This document shows positions 1 to 9,071 of a stretch of DNA of 46,739 nucleotides, one piece after another (within the stretch, counting starts at the first letter, position 1; every line of letters begins with the position of its first letter). The stretch is taken from the NCBI GenBank assembly GCA_014728115.1, contig WJME01000109.1:1-46739 (forward strand). The letters are read 5' to 3'. Source of the DNA: Candidatus Zhuqueibacterota bacterium. GTDB taxonomy: Bacteria; Zhuqueibacterota; Zhuqueibacteria; Residuimicrobiales; Oceaniaggregativiventaceae. The notes beneath the pieces were generated by a model. That model was given only the letters and a program-made list of their open reading frames with translations. It was not told the origin of the DNA and ran no database searches. The position numbers and the translations under genes were made by a program.

Positions 1-600
1 AAATGTCTTGGTTTTAGCCACCCGCACTTTTTTTCCAGCCAGCAATGCGTCTATAGCATTGCGCGCATCTCGACTCGTTACTTTGGCAGGATTTTCAGAA
101 TCGTCTATCCGGCCGCTGTAGCGGAGGATACGTTCCTGATCAAAAATAAAAACGTGTGGCGTGGATACAGGCCCATAGGCTTTGGACATTCTTTGCGTTT
201 CCCCATCATAAAGATAGGGAAAATTGAACTTTTTCTCCTTTGCGCGCAGCTTCATGTCTTTAAGATCGTCGCCCAGATCGGTATATCCCAGTTCATCAAG
301 ACGTACAGCCCGGGGATCATTTGGCGAAATGGCAAGCACCGCAACATTCTTTGATGAATAGTCGCGGGCAAGATCGATCAATCGATCCTCATAGGCTTGA
401 GCGGTTGGACAATGATTGGCTGTAAAGACCATGACCAGTACCTTTGCATCATCAAAACTGTCGAGACTATAGGTTTTACCGTCCACTCCCTCGAGCGAAA
501 AATCTGGTGCTTTGGCACCGATCTCTAGCGACTGTGGGCTCGCTGCAAACAGGGTCAATGCGACCAGAGTCAAAAAAACAGTCAACACCTTTTTCAACAT
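1..600 (-). CDS. Exported thioredoxin-like/AhpC-TSA redoxin, 3' end off the window
   Basis: The frame is open for 200 codons from an ATG at 600 to the window edge, so the C-terminus is missing. An RBS (AGGAGAA) lies 6 bases upstream of the ATG. Residues 1-20 form a Sec signal peptide (MLKKVLTVFLTLVALTLFAA). A redoxin fold follows: APDFSLEGVDGK near residue 31, then VMVFTANHCPTAQAYEDR with a single cysteine where thioredoxins have CxxC, and later the cis-Pro region VSTPHVFIFD. The one-Cys CPTAQAY form suggests a peroxiredoxin-like or substrate-binding redoxin rather than a classical disulfide reductase; this is inference. It starts 36 bases after the metalloprotease stop and is probably co-transcribed with it. 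Confidence 0.85.
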   Translation of the reverse strand, partial: MLKKVLTVFLTLVALTLFAASPQSLEIGAKAPDFSLEGVDGKTYSLDSFDDAKVLVMVFTANHCPTAQAYEDRLIDLARDYSSKNVAVLAISPNDPRAVRLDELGYTDLGDDLKDMKLRAKEKKFNFPYLYDGETQRMSKAYGPVSTPHVFIFDQERILRYSGRIDDSENPAKVTSRDARNAIDALLAGKKVRVAKTKTF

Positions 601-636
601 TGGATATTCTCCTCTATTGCATAAAAACACAGGCTT

Positions 637-2007
637 TCACTTGACTAGAACCATCTTTCTGGTCAAAGAATTTCGAGATGTGCTCAACCGGTAGAAATAG
701 ACACCATTCGCAAAACGCTTTGAATCCCAGATCACCTCATAATGCCCCGGAGATAACAGGTTGGAGATCAGCTCTGTAATTTCTTTGCCCTGGGAATTGT
801 ATAGGGTCAGCTTTGCCGGACCTGCCTCGGAACACTCGAATGCAATGGTCGTCATGGATTGAACCGGATTGGGATAATTCTGATAAAGCCGCAGGCCGTC
901 CGGTTGACCCTTTTGATAGCGAGTATAATCATTGATCATCGTACAAAATCCGGCAGGATCAGACCAGGATTTATACTCGTTCTCGATCCTGCAACGTACT
1001 CGCCAATAATATGACGTATTCCGGGTCAAATCGACAACCGCATACTGTTTCTCGATGGCATTGACATGAACATCGACTGCGGGCACGATTTGTTCAGCGA
1101 CGATCTCGGTAAAGTTGGAATCCCTGGCCACCTGAACCTGAAATTTATCGGCCTCGCGAAATCCATACCAGCAAAGTTCGAGTTTGCCAGCATCGACATC
1201 CACCTGCCCATCTGGGGGTGATATCAAAACAGGCATATACGCACAAAATTTACGTATCCCCTCTTTGTCCAACTCACTGACCGATTGTCGATTTCCAAAG
1301 CGATCGATATAAAGCATGTAAGGTGCTTTTGGCCGAATCGTATCCTCTGTATTTTTTGACAGCGTGTTTCGCCCATAGTGCATTACAGAGAGAAAATCAT
1401 AAGGAGTATAATTGAGTGTGGGTATAATGTGGCCGATTTGCGATTGACCGAGCGAGGTCAGATTCTCCATAAAAACGTCGATATACTGATCCCTGTCCGA
1501 TCGTTGATGTTCGTGATGCAAGCCGAGGGCATGTCCAAGCTCATGCAACACCGTGCCATAAGGAGTGTGTTCATAAGGCGTAATCAGCAACAGTTGCCGG
1601 GCCCCTCCCATCCCGACACCGGATGACGTGATTTCACTGTAAATTATATAGATATAATTTGGCTGATTGGTTCTCTCGATAAATTTCAATGAGGTACCGT
1701 CTTCCCATTCTCTGAATGCCCGGATAAATAAATCTTTTGTAAACGAGGTAATTTCTGGGGCAAACTGATAATACACGTTGCCATGGGTCCACGGACTGTT
1801 GTGTTTTCCCATTGCCGCCTGAATGAGCTCAGGGCCGGAACGCCTTTTTTTATTCAGGATTCTCTGCCGGGTAATCGATTGCTGAGAATCGTTGATATCC
1901 AGCCATTGATTTGCCATGATGGCATAATAGGGATCTGAACTGTAAGAAATGGTTACAAAAAAGCTCAGAAAAAGCACCAGTATGGACAATGTGGCACGTA
2001 TTGTCAC
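637..2007 (-). CDS. Secreted astacin-like zinc metalloprotease with T9SS sorting domain
   Basis: I chose the GTG at 2007 because GGGAGGAAACA directly precedes it and the signal peptide (TIRATLSILVLFLSFFVTISYSS) then starts at residue 2; an upstream in-frame start at 2046 has no such signal. The catalytic domain carries the astacin zinc motif HELGHALGLHHEHQRSDRD and the Met-turn SVMHYG. A fibronectin-III-like segment follows (LISPPDG...YYWRVRCRIEN). The last ~80 residues are a T9SS type A sorting domain (LYQNYPNPV ... ANGVYFYRLS ... KMVLVK). The protein should be exported through Sec, then secreted or anchored on the surface by T9SS, where it degrades protein or peptide. The predicted length of 456 residues fits such multidomain astacins. 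The substrate is unknown. Confidence 0.9.
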   Translation of the reverse strand: MTIRATLSILVLFLSFFVTISYSSDPYYAIMANQWLDINDSQQSITRQRILNKKRRSGPELIQAAMGKHNSPWTHGNVYYQFAPEITSFTKDLFIRAFREWEDGTSLKFIERTNQPNYIYIIYSEITSSGVGMGGARQLLLITPYEHTPYGTVLHELGHALGLHHEHQRSDRDQYIDVFMENLTSLGQSQIGHIIPTLNYTPYDFLSVMHYGRNTLSKNTEDTIRPKAPYMLYIDRFGNRQSVSELDKEGIRKFCAYMPVLISPPDGQVDVDAGKLELCWYGFREADKFQVQVARDSNFTEIVAEQIVPAVDVHVNAIEKQYAVVDLTRNTSYYWRVRCRIENEYKSWSDPAGFCTMINDYTRYQKGQPDGLRLYQNYPNPVQSMTTIAFECSEAGPAKLTLYNSQGKEITELISNLLSPGHYEVIWDSKRFANGVYFYRLSTSRNSLTRKMVLVK

Positions 2008-2546
2008 TGTTTCCTCCCATTCGGAAAAAATCTTAAACACAAACATTCTGGTCAGAGATAAACAGGTATAATCTTTTGTTCCCTTTAATTCTGTATTTTA
2101 AATTTCCAAAGCAATGCTTTCCAAAACAGGTTCCATTTCCTAACGGTTTCGCGGAAACTGGAACGCAGAGAAAGAACAATTTCAAAGGCTATAAAACTTG
2201 CACCAAAGACCATTTTTACGGATTCAAAGGATATATAGTGCTGTTTTTAAATAGCCTAGTTAGTAAAAATCATTTCTTCGCATTCATTCAGCTTACCAGA
2301 CAATCCACTCACTTTGGTTGTTGCATTTTTCTTTCCTCAGCGATCTCTGCGTTGATCTTTATCTGTTTTGCACAAAAGTGAACTATAATCTAGTAAATGA
2401 CAAATTCATACGCAAGTTTATTCACCTGAACGAATACAGACACACTGTTTGGGAACTCTTGCCGGTTGGGTTCATTAAATAAGAACCGACACTCTTGGAA
2501 TATAGAGCAACCCAAACGAGTTGAATCGGTAAATGAGGAGAATGGG
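2008..2546. other. Divergent intergenic region with a degenerate inverted-repeat element
   Basis: This 539-base spacer lies between the metalloprotease and msrBA. I see no convincing gene. AACGCAGAGA (2162-2171) and its exact complement TCTCTGCGTT (2344-2353) bracket about 190 bases of low-complexity sequence, like the non-coding AACGCAGAGA-type spacers scattered in many genomes. A TATAAT at 2384-2389 could be a -10 box for msrBA, but no good -35 is visible at 16-18 bases. Confidence 0.5.
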
Positions 2547-3503
2547 ATGAATAAAACATTTATTTTCGCTATATTGCTCATCGCAGCAGTCACAATACTG
2601 GCACAAAACTCTGGCAAGAAAGAGGAAAAGTCCATGAAATACAATGAATTGACACCCGATGAAGAGTATGTCATTCTCAACAAGGGTACGGAACGGCCTT
2701 TTACAGGCAAATATGTAAATCACAAAGAGGATGGTACGTATACCTGTAAGCGCTGTGATGCTCCGCTTTACAAAAGTGCTGATAAATTCGATTCTCATTG
2801 CGGCTGGCCCAGCTTTGATGATGAAATTGAGGGAGCCGTAAAGCGCGTTCCGGATCGCGATGGGGTGCGCACAGAAATCGTCTGTGCCAATTGTGGTGGC
2901 CATCTGGGTCATGTTTTCAAAGGGGAAGGATTTACGGATAAAAATATCCGGCATTGCGTCAACTCTATATCCCTCAATTTTGTCTCGGTCAATGCAACGC
3001 AAACAGCAGCCCAGGAGCAACGATTGAGTGAAGCCTATTTTGCCGGAGGTTGTTTTTGGGGCGTGGAATACCATTTTGAAAAGCTGGACGGGGTCATCTC
3101 TGCCGAATCCGGTTATATGGGAGGAACGGTCGATAACCCCACTTATGAGCAGGTCTGCTCCGGCAGAACCGGCCATGCAGAGACGGTCAAGATCACCTAT
3201 AATCCCGATAGAGTTTCTTATGAAACCCTGGCCAAACTGTTTTTCGAAACCCATGATCCAACACAATTGAATCGTCAGGGGCCTGATATCGGAGACCAAT
3301 ATCGCTCTGTGGTTTTTTATGCTGACCAGGAACAAAAAGAAATCACACAAGAGCTGATCGAGGAATTAAAAGAAAAGGGGTACAAGGTGGTCACAAAAGT
3401 TGAAAAAGCGGAGATGTTTTGGCCAGCTGAAGATTATCATCAGGACTATTACGAGCACAAAGGAACGTCCCCTTACTGCCATATTTATACCCAACGGTTC
3501 TAG
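2547..3503 (+). CDS. msrBA: Exported bifunctional methionine sulfoxide reductase MsrB-MsrA
   Basis: The protein reduces methionine-R-sulfoxide (MsrB) and methionine-S-sulfoxide (MsrA) in oxidised proteins. I chose the ATG at 2547 (AGGAG 6 bases upstream) because it opens directly into a signal peptide (MNKTFIFAILLIAAVTILAQ), which implies the periplasm; the frame is open further upstream. MsrB comes first: zinc cysteines C67/C70 (CKRC) and C113/C116 (CANC), and the catalytic C137 in RHCVNSISLNF. MsrA follows from about residue 160, with GGCFWG (C169 nucleophile) and the closing HQDYYEHKG. The fused length of 318 residues is normal. The electron donor is not encoded next door, although the redoxin at 1-600 is a conceivable partner (inference). 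Confidence 0.95.
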   Translation: MNKTFIFAILLIAAVTILAQNSGKKEEKSMKYNELTPDEEYVILNKGTERPFTGKYVNHKEDGTYTCKRCDAPLYKSADKFDSHCGWPSFDDEIEGAVKRVPDRDGVRTEIVCANCGGHLGHVFKGEGFTDKNIRHCVNSISLNFVSVNATQTAAQEQRLSEAYFAGGCFWGVEYHFEKLDGVISAESGYMGGTVDNPTYEQVCSGRTGHAETVKITYNPDRVSYETLAKLFFETHDPTQLNRQGPDIGDQYRSVVFYADQEQKEITQELIEELKEKGYKVVTKVEKAEMFWPAEDYHQDYYEHKGTSPYCHIYTQRF

Positions 3504-3508
3504 ACTTG

Positions 3509-3545
3509 GTGTCCGGGTCCTGCTATCAAAGTAGGATCCGGACAC
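3509..3545. terminator. Hairpin between convergent genes
   Basis: GTGTCCGGGTCCT (3509-3521) pairs with AGGATCCGGACAC (3533-3545) over 13 bp with one G-T wobble; the loop is 11 bases. There is only a weak T-rich tail (CCCCTTCTTT). It sits 5 bases after the msrBA stop and before the end of the convergent FAH gene, so a bidirectional terminator is likely. Confidence 0.65.
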
Positions 3546-3638
3546 ACCCCTTCTTTGCCCAATGTGTCTCTCCTTATTACCAGAGTCACATGCCCTGATC
3601 ATTTATGCCAAAGCCACTGAGGATCATCTTTTCCGTAT

Positions 3639-4454
3639 TTATCGAACAATATTGACGAGCGACCCGATCTTTTCAATTTTGACGGTCAATGTATCGCCGG
3701 CCACCGTCTCACCCACTCCGGGCGGGGTACCCAGAGCGATGACATCGCCGGGGTACAATGTCATGCCCTGCGAAGCAAGGCTAACAAGATAGAAAATATC
3801 ATAGGTCATCTGACTGGTACGGCTGTTTTGTTTCAATTCGCCATTTTGCCAAAGTTGAATTTCCAAGTCCGAGGCATCGATATCTGTCACGATCCAGGGT
3901 CCGAGAGGAGCAAACGTATCGACCGATTTGCCACGCGCCGGCGCGGGGTCTGCAGAGGTAAGATCACTGGCCGTGAGATCATTATGGCAGGTATATCCAA
4001 AAACCACCTCTTTGGCTTGCTCGGGAGTAATGCGATAACAGGTTTGCCCGATCACAAGAGCCAGTTCTGCTTCAAAGACTACTTTATTGGAAATGTGGTG
4101 CGGATAAATCACATCCTGTTCATGGCCGATGAGCGCGGATGGGGGTTTAAAGAACATCAACGGCGTGATCCCGCCGGACTGTCCGGGTTCGTTAAAAGTG
4201 ACGCCAAAGTTGATCATCTTTGAGGGAATGACCGGAGGTAACAGTTGTACAGCCGCAAGAGGCACCGGCGATCCTATCTTGACCATTTGACCTTTGACCA
4301 GGTCATTGAAATCTCCCTCGAGAGGCTGTAGGGTCTCACTGATGACCAATCCGTAAGCGGATTCTCCGGAGGCTGTTCGATAACGTGCAATCTTTGATTG
4401 GCTCCATACCAGAGTAACGGTTATTAAAATCAGAATCGATGTCAAATTTCTCAT
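3639..4454 (-). CDS. Fumarylacetoacetate hydrolase family protein with signal peptide
   Basis: Members of the FAH family hydrolyse or hydrate beta-diketo acids, or decarboxylate oxaloacetate. Conserved elements are FEAELALVIG (metal-binding acidic residues), FGYTCHNDLTASDL, the GKSVDTFAPLGPWIV active-site stretch and the closing PGDVIALGTPPGVGE. I chose the ATG at 4454 (GGAG 6 bases upstream) rather than the upstream TTG. Residues 1-19 (MRNLTSILILITVTLVWSQ) then form a clear Sec signal peptide, which is odd for an enzyme family normally cytoplasmic. It is the last gene of a minus-strand run with two anion transporters and an enolase-superfamily enzyme, which suggests a shared acid substrate. 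The exact reaction is unknown. Confidence 0.85.
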   Translation of the reverse strand: MRNLTSILILITVTLVWSQSKIARYRTASGESAYGLVISETLQPLEGDFNDLVKGQMVKIGSPVPLAAVQLLPPVIPSKMINFGVTFNEPGQSGGITPLMFFKPPSALIGHEQDVIYPHHISNKVVFEAELALVIGQTCYRITPEQAKEVVFGYTCHNDLTASDLTSADPAPARGKSVDTFAPLGPWIVTDIDASDLEIQLWQNGELKQNSRTSQMTYDIFYLVSLASQGMTLYPGDVIALGTPPGVGETVAGDTLTVKIEKIGSLVNIVR

Positions 4455-4534
4455 TGCGTTCTCCAAACGTTTTTTCAATTCACCCTGTTTCCTCAGACCT
4501 CAATCCGGTATCTGTTGTGATTGGATGGACTCGC

Positions 4535-6010
4535 TTAATGAGCGCTTGTCCATTCTGGCAATACACCGGCCTGGATGCCAAAAACCCATTGTACGAGGGT
4601 AAAGCTCACCAGGGTAATCAGGATAACAAAAGAGAGGTTCAGGACCATCCCTGCCCTGGCCATTTGCGGGATCGTCACTCTGCCGCTCCCGTACACGATG
4701 GCATTGGGCGGAGTGGCCACGGGCAGCATAAAAGCGCAACTGGCCGCCACAGCAGCCGGAATGACGAGCATAAGGGGGTTTTCGCCTATACTCACCGCTA
4801 CAGAGGCCATAATGGGAAGAAAAGCCGCAGCCGTGGCGGTGTTGCTGGTCAGTTCAGTGAGCATGATGATAATAAACGAGACAATCAGAACCACAGCGAC
4901 CAGAGGCCATGTTTTGATCAAAACAAGCTCGTTGCCGATCCAGTCCGAGAGTCCGGTTTTACTGATGGCAGAAGCCAATGACAATCCCCCACCAAAGAGC
5001 AGCAGCACTCCCCAGGGCAATTTTTCTGCATATGTCCATTCCAAAAGGAACTGGCCTTTTCCTGTATTGGAGGGGATAACAAACATCAAAGTAGCAGCAA
5101 AAATAGCAATTCCTGCATCAGAGAGTCCGGGGACGAGCCCGGCCATCAAGGGTCTGATCACCCACAAAAAGCCTACCAGTGCAAATACGAATGCGACTTT
5201 TTTTTCCGGACCCGTAATAGGGCCCAGGTTTTTCAGCTCGCTCTGGATATAATCTTTTCCACCTGCCAGAGTTTTAATACGAATGGGAAACACCAGAGAT
5301 GTGAGGACCCAGAACACCAAGGGCAGGCCGATAATAATCAGCGGAACTCCCACCAGCATCCACTGAGCAAATCCGATCGAAAGCCCGTAATTTTCATACA
5401 TAAATCCGGCCAGCAGCGCGTTTGGCGGGGTTCCGATAAGCGTTCCCAGTCCACCGATGCTGCAGGCATAGGCAATACCCAACAACAGAGCGAGTGCGAA
5501 AGGGAACGGAGTATCAGGCGATTCATGATTCCTGCCTGACAGCGCCAGTTCGACCACAGACAATCCAATAGGCAACATCATCATCGTGGTTGCCGTATTG
5601 CTGACCCACATGCTGAGAAAGGCGGAGGCCAACATAAATCCGGCGATCAATCGTTTGGGATTCATTCCGATGATCCGGATAATATTCAGAGCGATTCGAC
5701 GATGCAAGTTCCAACGCTGCATACCCAGGGCGACAATAAATCCTCCCATAAACAAAAAAATCAGAGGATTGGCAAAAGGGGCAGCAGAGTCTTTGATGGG
5801 GGCAATCCCCAGGACCGGAAAAAAAACCAGGGGCAGTAAGGCTGTAGCCGGAATAGGGATCGCTTCGGTGATCCACAAGATGGCCATAAATAACCCCACC
5901 CCCGCCGTACGCCAGCCGGCAAGGTCCAGTCCTTGAGGTGGTTCTGTGAGCAGAAATAAAAGAAAGAAAAATGGAGCGAGAAACAATCCTATCTTTTGTG
6001 ATGCCCTCAT
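4535..6010 (-). CDS. DASS/SLC13 family sodium-coupled anion symporter
   Basis: This is a 491-residue inner-membrane protein with many hydrophobic helices. It carries the two SNT motifs of the DASS (divalent anion:sodium symporter) family, SNTATTMMMLPIG in the N-terminal half and SNTATAAAFLPIM in the C-terminal half, and the family-typical WITEAIPIPATALLPL. Known substrates are di- and tricarboxylates or sulfate; VcINDY is the structural model. The start has GGAGG 6 bases upstream. It lies between a second DASS gene and the FAH gene in one transcription unit, so uptake of an organic diacid for the neighbouring enzymes is inferred. Confidence 0.92.
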   Translation of the reverse strand: MRASQKIGLFLAPFFFLLFLLTEPPQGLDLAGWRTAGVGLFMAILWITEAIPIPATALLPLVFFPVLGIAPIKDSAAPFANPLIFLFMGGFIVALGMQRWNLHRRIALNIIRIIGMNPKRLIAGFMLASAFLSMWVSNTATTMMMLPIGLSVVELALSGRNHESPDTPFPFALALLLGIAYACSIGGLGTLIGTPPNALLAGFMYENYGLSIGFAQWMLVGVPLIIIGLPLVFWVLTSLVFPIRIKTLAGGKDYIQSELKNLGPITGPEKKVAFVFALVGFLWVIRPLMAGLVPGLSDAGIAIFAATLMFVIPSNTGKGQFLLEWTYAEKLPWGVLLLFGGGLSLASAISKTGLSDWIGNELVLIKTWPLVAVVLIVSFIIIMLTELTSNTATAAAFLPIMASVAVSIGENPLMLVIPAAVAASCAFMLPVATPPNAIVYGSGRVTIPQMARAGMVLNLSFVILITLVSFTLVQWVFGIQAGVLPEWTSAH

Positions 6011-6064
6011 GCAGGTCCTCCAGCTATGGATTTACATTTTGAATCGGGGGGAGATGCAAAACGC

Positions 6065-7471
6065 CTACCATAATCCAATAATTTTCCACCAGATTCCGCC
6101 GACAACAAACCAGACCGAGATATTGATCACGCTTGCCAGTCCACCCAGACGCCACCAGTCTTTCATATCGATATATCCGGATCCAAAAAGAACGGGAGCC
6201 GGACCGGTGCCATAATGGGTAATTCCACCAAAAAGATTGCTAAAAAAGCCCAAAACCAGGGCCGCCAGCATGGGAGGAGTCCCCATTGCCAGAGCGATAG
6301 TCAGAAAGGGCAAATACATCGCACTTACATGTGCGGTGGCACTGGCAAAAAAGTAATGGCTGTAGAAATAGATAACACTCAAGAGTACAAACGCGATCAG
6401 CCAGTTATCCATATTGAGCCAGTTCCCTACGCGTTCTCCAAACCAGGGGATCAAACCCAATTCGTTGAGAAAAGAGGCCATCATAACCAGGGCCGAAAAC
6501 CAAACCAGGGTATCCCAGGCGCCTTTTTCTTTCAGAATATCATCCCATGTCAGGGTTTTGCTTACCAACAATACCCCCAATCCGATGAGCGCAGCAGTGG
6601 TACTGTGCAGACCAACCAGGGAACCAAAAATCCACAAGACCAGGAGCAAAACAAAGGTAAAAAGCATGATCCACTCTTGAAATTTCATTGCACCCATTTT
6701 TTCCAATTCAGCCCGCGCCATCTCGGCTGCAGCCGGAGTCTCTTTGATTTCCGGTGGGTAGAGTTTGAACAATACCCAGGGAATGATCAGCAGACTGAGC
6801 AACCCGGGGACCAGTGCAGCGCTCGCCCATCCTGCCCATGTGATTTCCACCCCCTGTTCGAGCGCCAGCTTGGCCGCAAGAGGATTGGCAGCCATACCCG
6901 TGAGAAACATACCGCCGGTAATCACCGTGCCTTGAAAAGAAGCTTTGATCAAAAAGGATCCGATTTTTCTCGACGTTCCATCATCGGGATCACTGCCGTA
7001 CGCACGCGCAATGGATCGAAGCAAGGGATAAATGACCCCACCAGAGCGTGCCGTGATACTTGGAATAGCCGGTGCCAGAACCAGATCTGTGGCGATCATC
7101 CCATAGGCGAGTCCCAGAGAGCGCTTTCCCAGTATGCTCATAAACCGGTAAGCAATACGTGCTCCGAGGCCGGTTTTGATAAATCCACGGGAGATAAAAA
7201 AAGCGATGACAATCAGCCAGATGACCCGATTGCCAAAAGCGCTCAATCCCTGATTGATGGTCACAATACCCAGGGTTACCGTGAGGGTTATCCCCAACAT
7301 CGCGACCGCTCCCATGGGAAGGGGTTTTAGAATGATTCCCACTATCGTGGCTACAAATATCGCTAACAGATGCCAGGCATCAGCCTCGATCCCCTGAGGG
7401 TGGGGCAGAAACCACAGGATCACTCCCACGAGGACAGGAAGTATCCAGGACCAAAATTTTTGCATAATCAT
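6065..7471 (-). CDS. DASS family anion permease, CitT/2-oxoglutarate-malate translocator type
   Basis: This membrane protein of 468 residues belongs to the other main branch of DASS: LLAIFVATIVGIILKPLPMGAVAMLG near the start, SITARSGGVIYPLLRSIARAYGS in the middle, and the C-terminal FGGITHYGTGPAPVLFGSGY. These are typical of bacterial CitT/TtdT and the plastid dicarboxylate translocators. Such proteins often exchange dicarboxylates rather than use sodium. The start is 5 bases after the enolase-superfamily stop, so translation is likely coupled; an ATG 6 bases further in (7465) is an alternative. Two different DASS proteins in one operon may mean uptake of substrate plus export of product (inference). 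Confidence 0.9.
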   Translation of the reverse strand: MIMQKFWSWILPVLVGVILWFLPHPQGIEADAWHLLAIFVATIVGIILKPLPMGAVAMLGITLTVTLGIVTINQGLSAFGNRVIWLIVIAFFISRGFIKTGLGARIAYRFMSILGKRSLGLAYGMIATDLVLAPAIPSITARSGGVIYPLLRSIARAYGSDPDDGTSRKIGSFLIKASFQGTVITGGMFLTGMAANPLAAKLALEQGVEITWAGWASAALVPGLLSLLIIPWVLFKLYPPEIKETPAAAEMARAELEKMGAMKFQEWIMLFTFVLLLVLWIFGSLVGLHSTTAALIGLGVLLVSKTLTWDDILKEKGAWDTLVWFSALVMMASFLNELGLIPWFGERVGNWLNMDNWLIAFVLLSVIYFYSHYFFASATAHVSAMYLPFLTIALAMGTPPMLAALVLGFFSNLFGGITHYGTGPAPVLFGSGYIDMKDWWRLGGLASVINISVWFVVGGIWWKIIGLW

Positions 7472-7476
7472 ATCCG

Positions 7477-8736
7477 TTAATAACTGACCGGTTTATGTTT
7501 GGCGACGAATTCAGGATCAAGAATGAGTCCCATGCCAGGACCTGTAGGCACTGTAATCAAACCATCTTCACTCTGCAGCGTAGAGCTGTCACATTCAAAC
7601 GGGATATCTTTGTTAAAGCCTTTGAACTCATGATAGGGACCTGCATTGGGAATGGCCGACACAAAGTGGGACATGTAGAGATATCCGAGTCCGGAACCAG
7701 AAATGTGCGGAATACAGGGCATGCCGGCAGCGTCTGCCATCAGAGCCACCCGCATGGAGCGAATCATGCCGCCAAAGTAAAACATGTCAGGCTGTACGAT
7801 TTGAACGGCATCGTTGGCCACCATCCAGCGGAAATTATGCATACTGGTTTCCTGCTCACCGCCGGCAATGGGGATGGTCAGGGATTCAGCGACTTGTCGG
7901 GTCTCTTGCAGCCAATCGAACGGACAGGGTTCCTCATAAAAATCATAATCATGTTCCTGCAATAGCCGACCGATACGAATGGCTTCCTCCACGTCATAAG
8001 AGCCATTTGAATCAGCATACAGGGTTTTTCCCGGACCAAAGGTCTTTCGGACCAGGGGAATCAGAGCTTCTGTGCGGCCAGGAGGAGTTTCGGGGTTATC
8101 CATGCGACCACCGATTTTGATTTTTACTGCCTTGGCCCCGGAAGATTCTACATTCCGTTTGATTTGTTCAACGGATTCCTCGGCAGATCTGCCGCGATAA
8201 TTATTGGCGCGATAGACCGCAACTTTTGGATTAAAAATTTCGCCAATCAATTGTCCGATAGATTTTTCAGCAATACGTCCAAGCATATCCAGGATCGCAA
8301 ACTCTACCGTTGCCAGACTGATCCACAATGCCAGACCCTGCAACTTGTAATTGCTATCCCATGTATAAACCCCATCCACGAGCTTGTCCAGATCACGAGC
8401 GTCTTTATTTAAAAAGAACGGGACGATCTCGCTGAGCAAAATAGGATAAAGATAGACCATGTGAGCATTATTGCTTACGGACAAGCCCTCGGCTCCCTCT
8501 GTACTGCGAACGCGCATGATAAAATTATTTTGATAGCGAAGGAGTTCAAGAGATTCAATAATAACCGGTCGGTCGAAATACTCTTTTTTCAAAATCGGTT
8601 TCGCAAGAATCTCGTCGAGGGTTTCATAAGCGATACGTCGGGTGTTATTTGCAGAAGGTGAATTACAGGCAACAGAGCCGGCCAACGATAGGGTTCCTAC
8701 GCCGGCAATCGAATGAAAAAAATCTCGTCTTTTCAC
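7477..8736 (-). CDS. Tat-exported mandelate racemase/muconate-lactonizing-like enolase superfamily enzyme
   Basis: The barrel has the full catalytic set of the mandelate racemase subgroup: KIKIG (KxK base), LYADSNGSYD and FYEEPCPFD (first two metal ligands), IAGGEQE (third), DAVQIVQPD and IPHISGSGLG (the Asp-His dyad). Such enzymes dehydrate or epimerise sugar acids, or lactonise diacids. The GTG start at 8736 has AAGGAG 6 bases upstream. The N-terminus MKRRDFFHSIAGVGTLSLAGSVAC is a twin-arginine signal (RRDFF) with a hydrophobic stretch and a Cys at 24. A periplasmic enzyme, possibly a lipoprotein, is implied, although the lipobox is weak. Export is unusual for this superfamily. It is the first gene of the operon. 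Confidence 0.88.
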   Translation of the reverse strand: MKRRDFFHSIAGVGTLSLAGSVACNSPSANNTRRIAYETLDEILAKPILKKEYFDRPVIIESLELLRYQNNFIMRVRSTEGAEGLSVSNNAHMVYLYPILLSEIVPFFLNKDARDLDKLVDGVYTWDSNYKLQGLALWISLATVEFAILDMLGRIAEKSIGQLIGEIFNPKVAVYRANNYRGRSAEESVEQIKRNVESSGAKAVKIKIGGRMDNPETPPGRTEALIPLVRKTFGPGKTLYADSNGSYDVEEAIRIGRLLQEHDYDFYEEPCPFDWLQETRQVAESLTIPIAGGEQETSMHNFRWMVANDAVQIVQPDMFYFGGMIRSMRVALMADAAGMPCIPHISGSGLGYLYMSHFVSAIPNAGPYHEFKGFNKDIPFECDSSTLQSEDGLITVPTGPGMGLILDPEFVAKHKPVSY

Positions 8737-9071
8737 AGCACGCTCCTTCCAGTATTTCTGATAAATGATTGTTACAGTATAGAAATAATAATTAAAAAAT
8801 GATAGTCAAAAACAGTCAAAACCAGGTTTTTAACGCTCTGTACCAGTGGACATTAACGTTTTGGTTTCAGTAAATGAGGAGTCGATTGGGGGTTGTATAA
8901 CCTATTCGGGCGAGGTAATAGCTTGAGAGAACATAAAGAATCATCGTATGGGTATGGAGATTTTAGTCCGGCCAATGCAGCAGACATGGACTTTTCGGTC
9001 AGCCAGATGAGAGAATTTGAATTGCCTAATGCCTGACAGGAGAAAAGCGAGATAAAGGCCGGCGAACAAAT
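8737..9071. other. Intergenic region upstream of the enolase-DASS-FAH operon
   Basis: This 335-base spacer lies between the 3' end of the DAHP synthase gene and the 5' end of the operon. It carries the operon promoter (8791-8819). I see no gene and no convincing terminator for the DAHP synthase gene in the remainder. Confidence 0.6.
8791..8819 (-). promoter_or_regulatory. Sigma70-type promoter of the enolase-DASS-DASS-FAH operon
   Basis: Read on the minus strand, TTGACT (8819-8814), a 17-base spacer and TTTAAT (8796-8791) match five of six bases each of the -35 and -10 consensus. Transcription would start near 8784, about 48 bases before the GTG. A second TTGACT copy lies 10 bases downstream without a matching -10. 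Confidence 0.55.

Noticed and set aside
2475..3350. A 291-codon minus-strand frame opposite msrBA
   Set aside because: It is antisense to both catalytic domains of MsrBA and has no motif of its own.
6215..7330. A 371-codon plus-strand frame opposite the second DASS gene
   Set aside because: The composition is rich in Q, H and S with no family motif, and the minus strand encodes a full, recognisable transporter.
9001..9071. Terminator for the DAHP synthase gene
   Set aside because: No stem followed by a T-run is visible on the minus strand.
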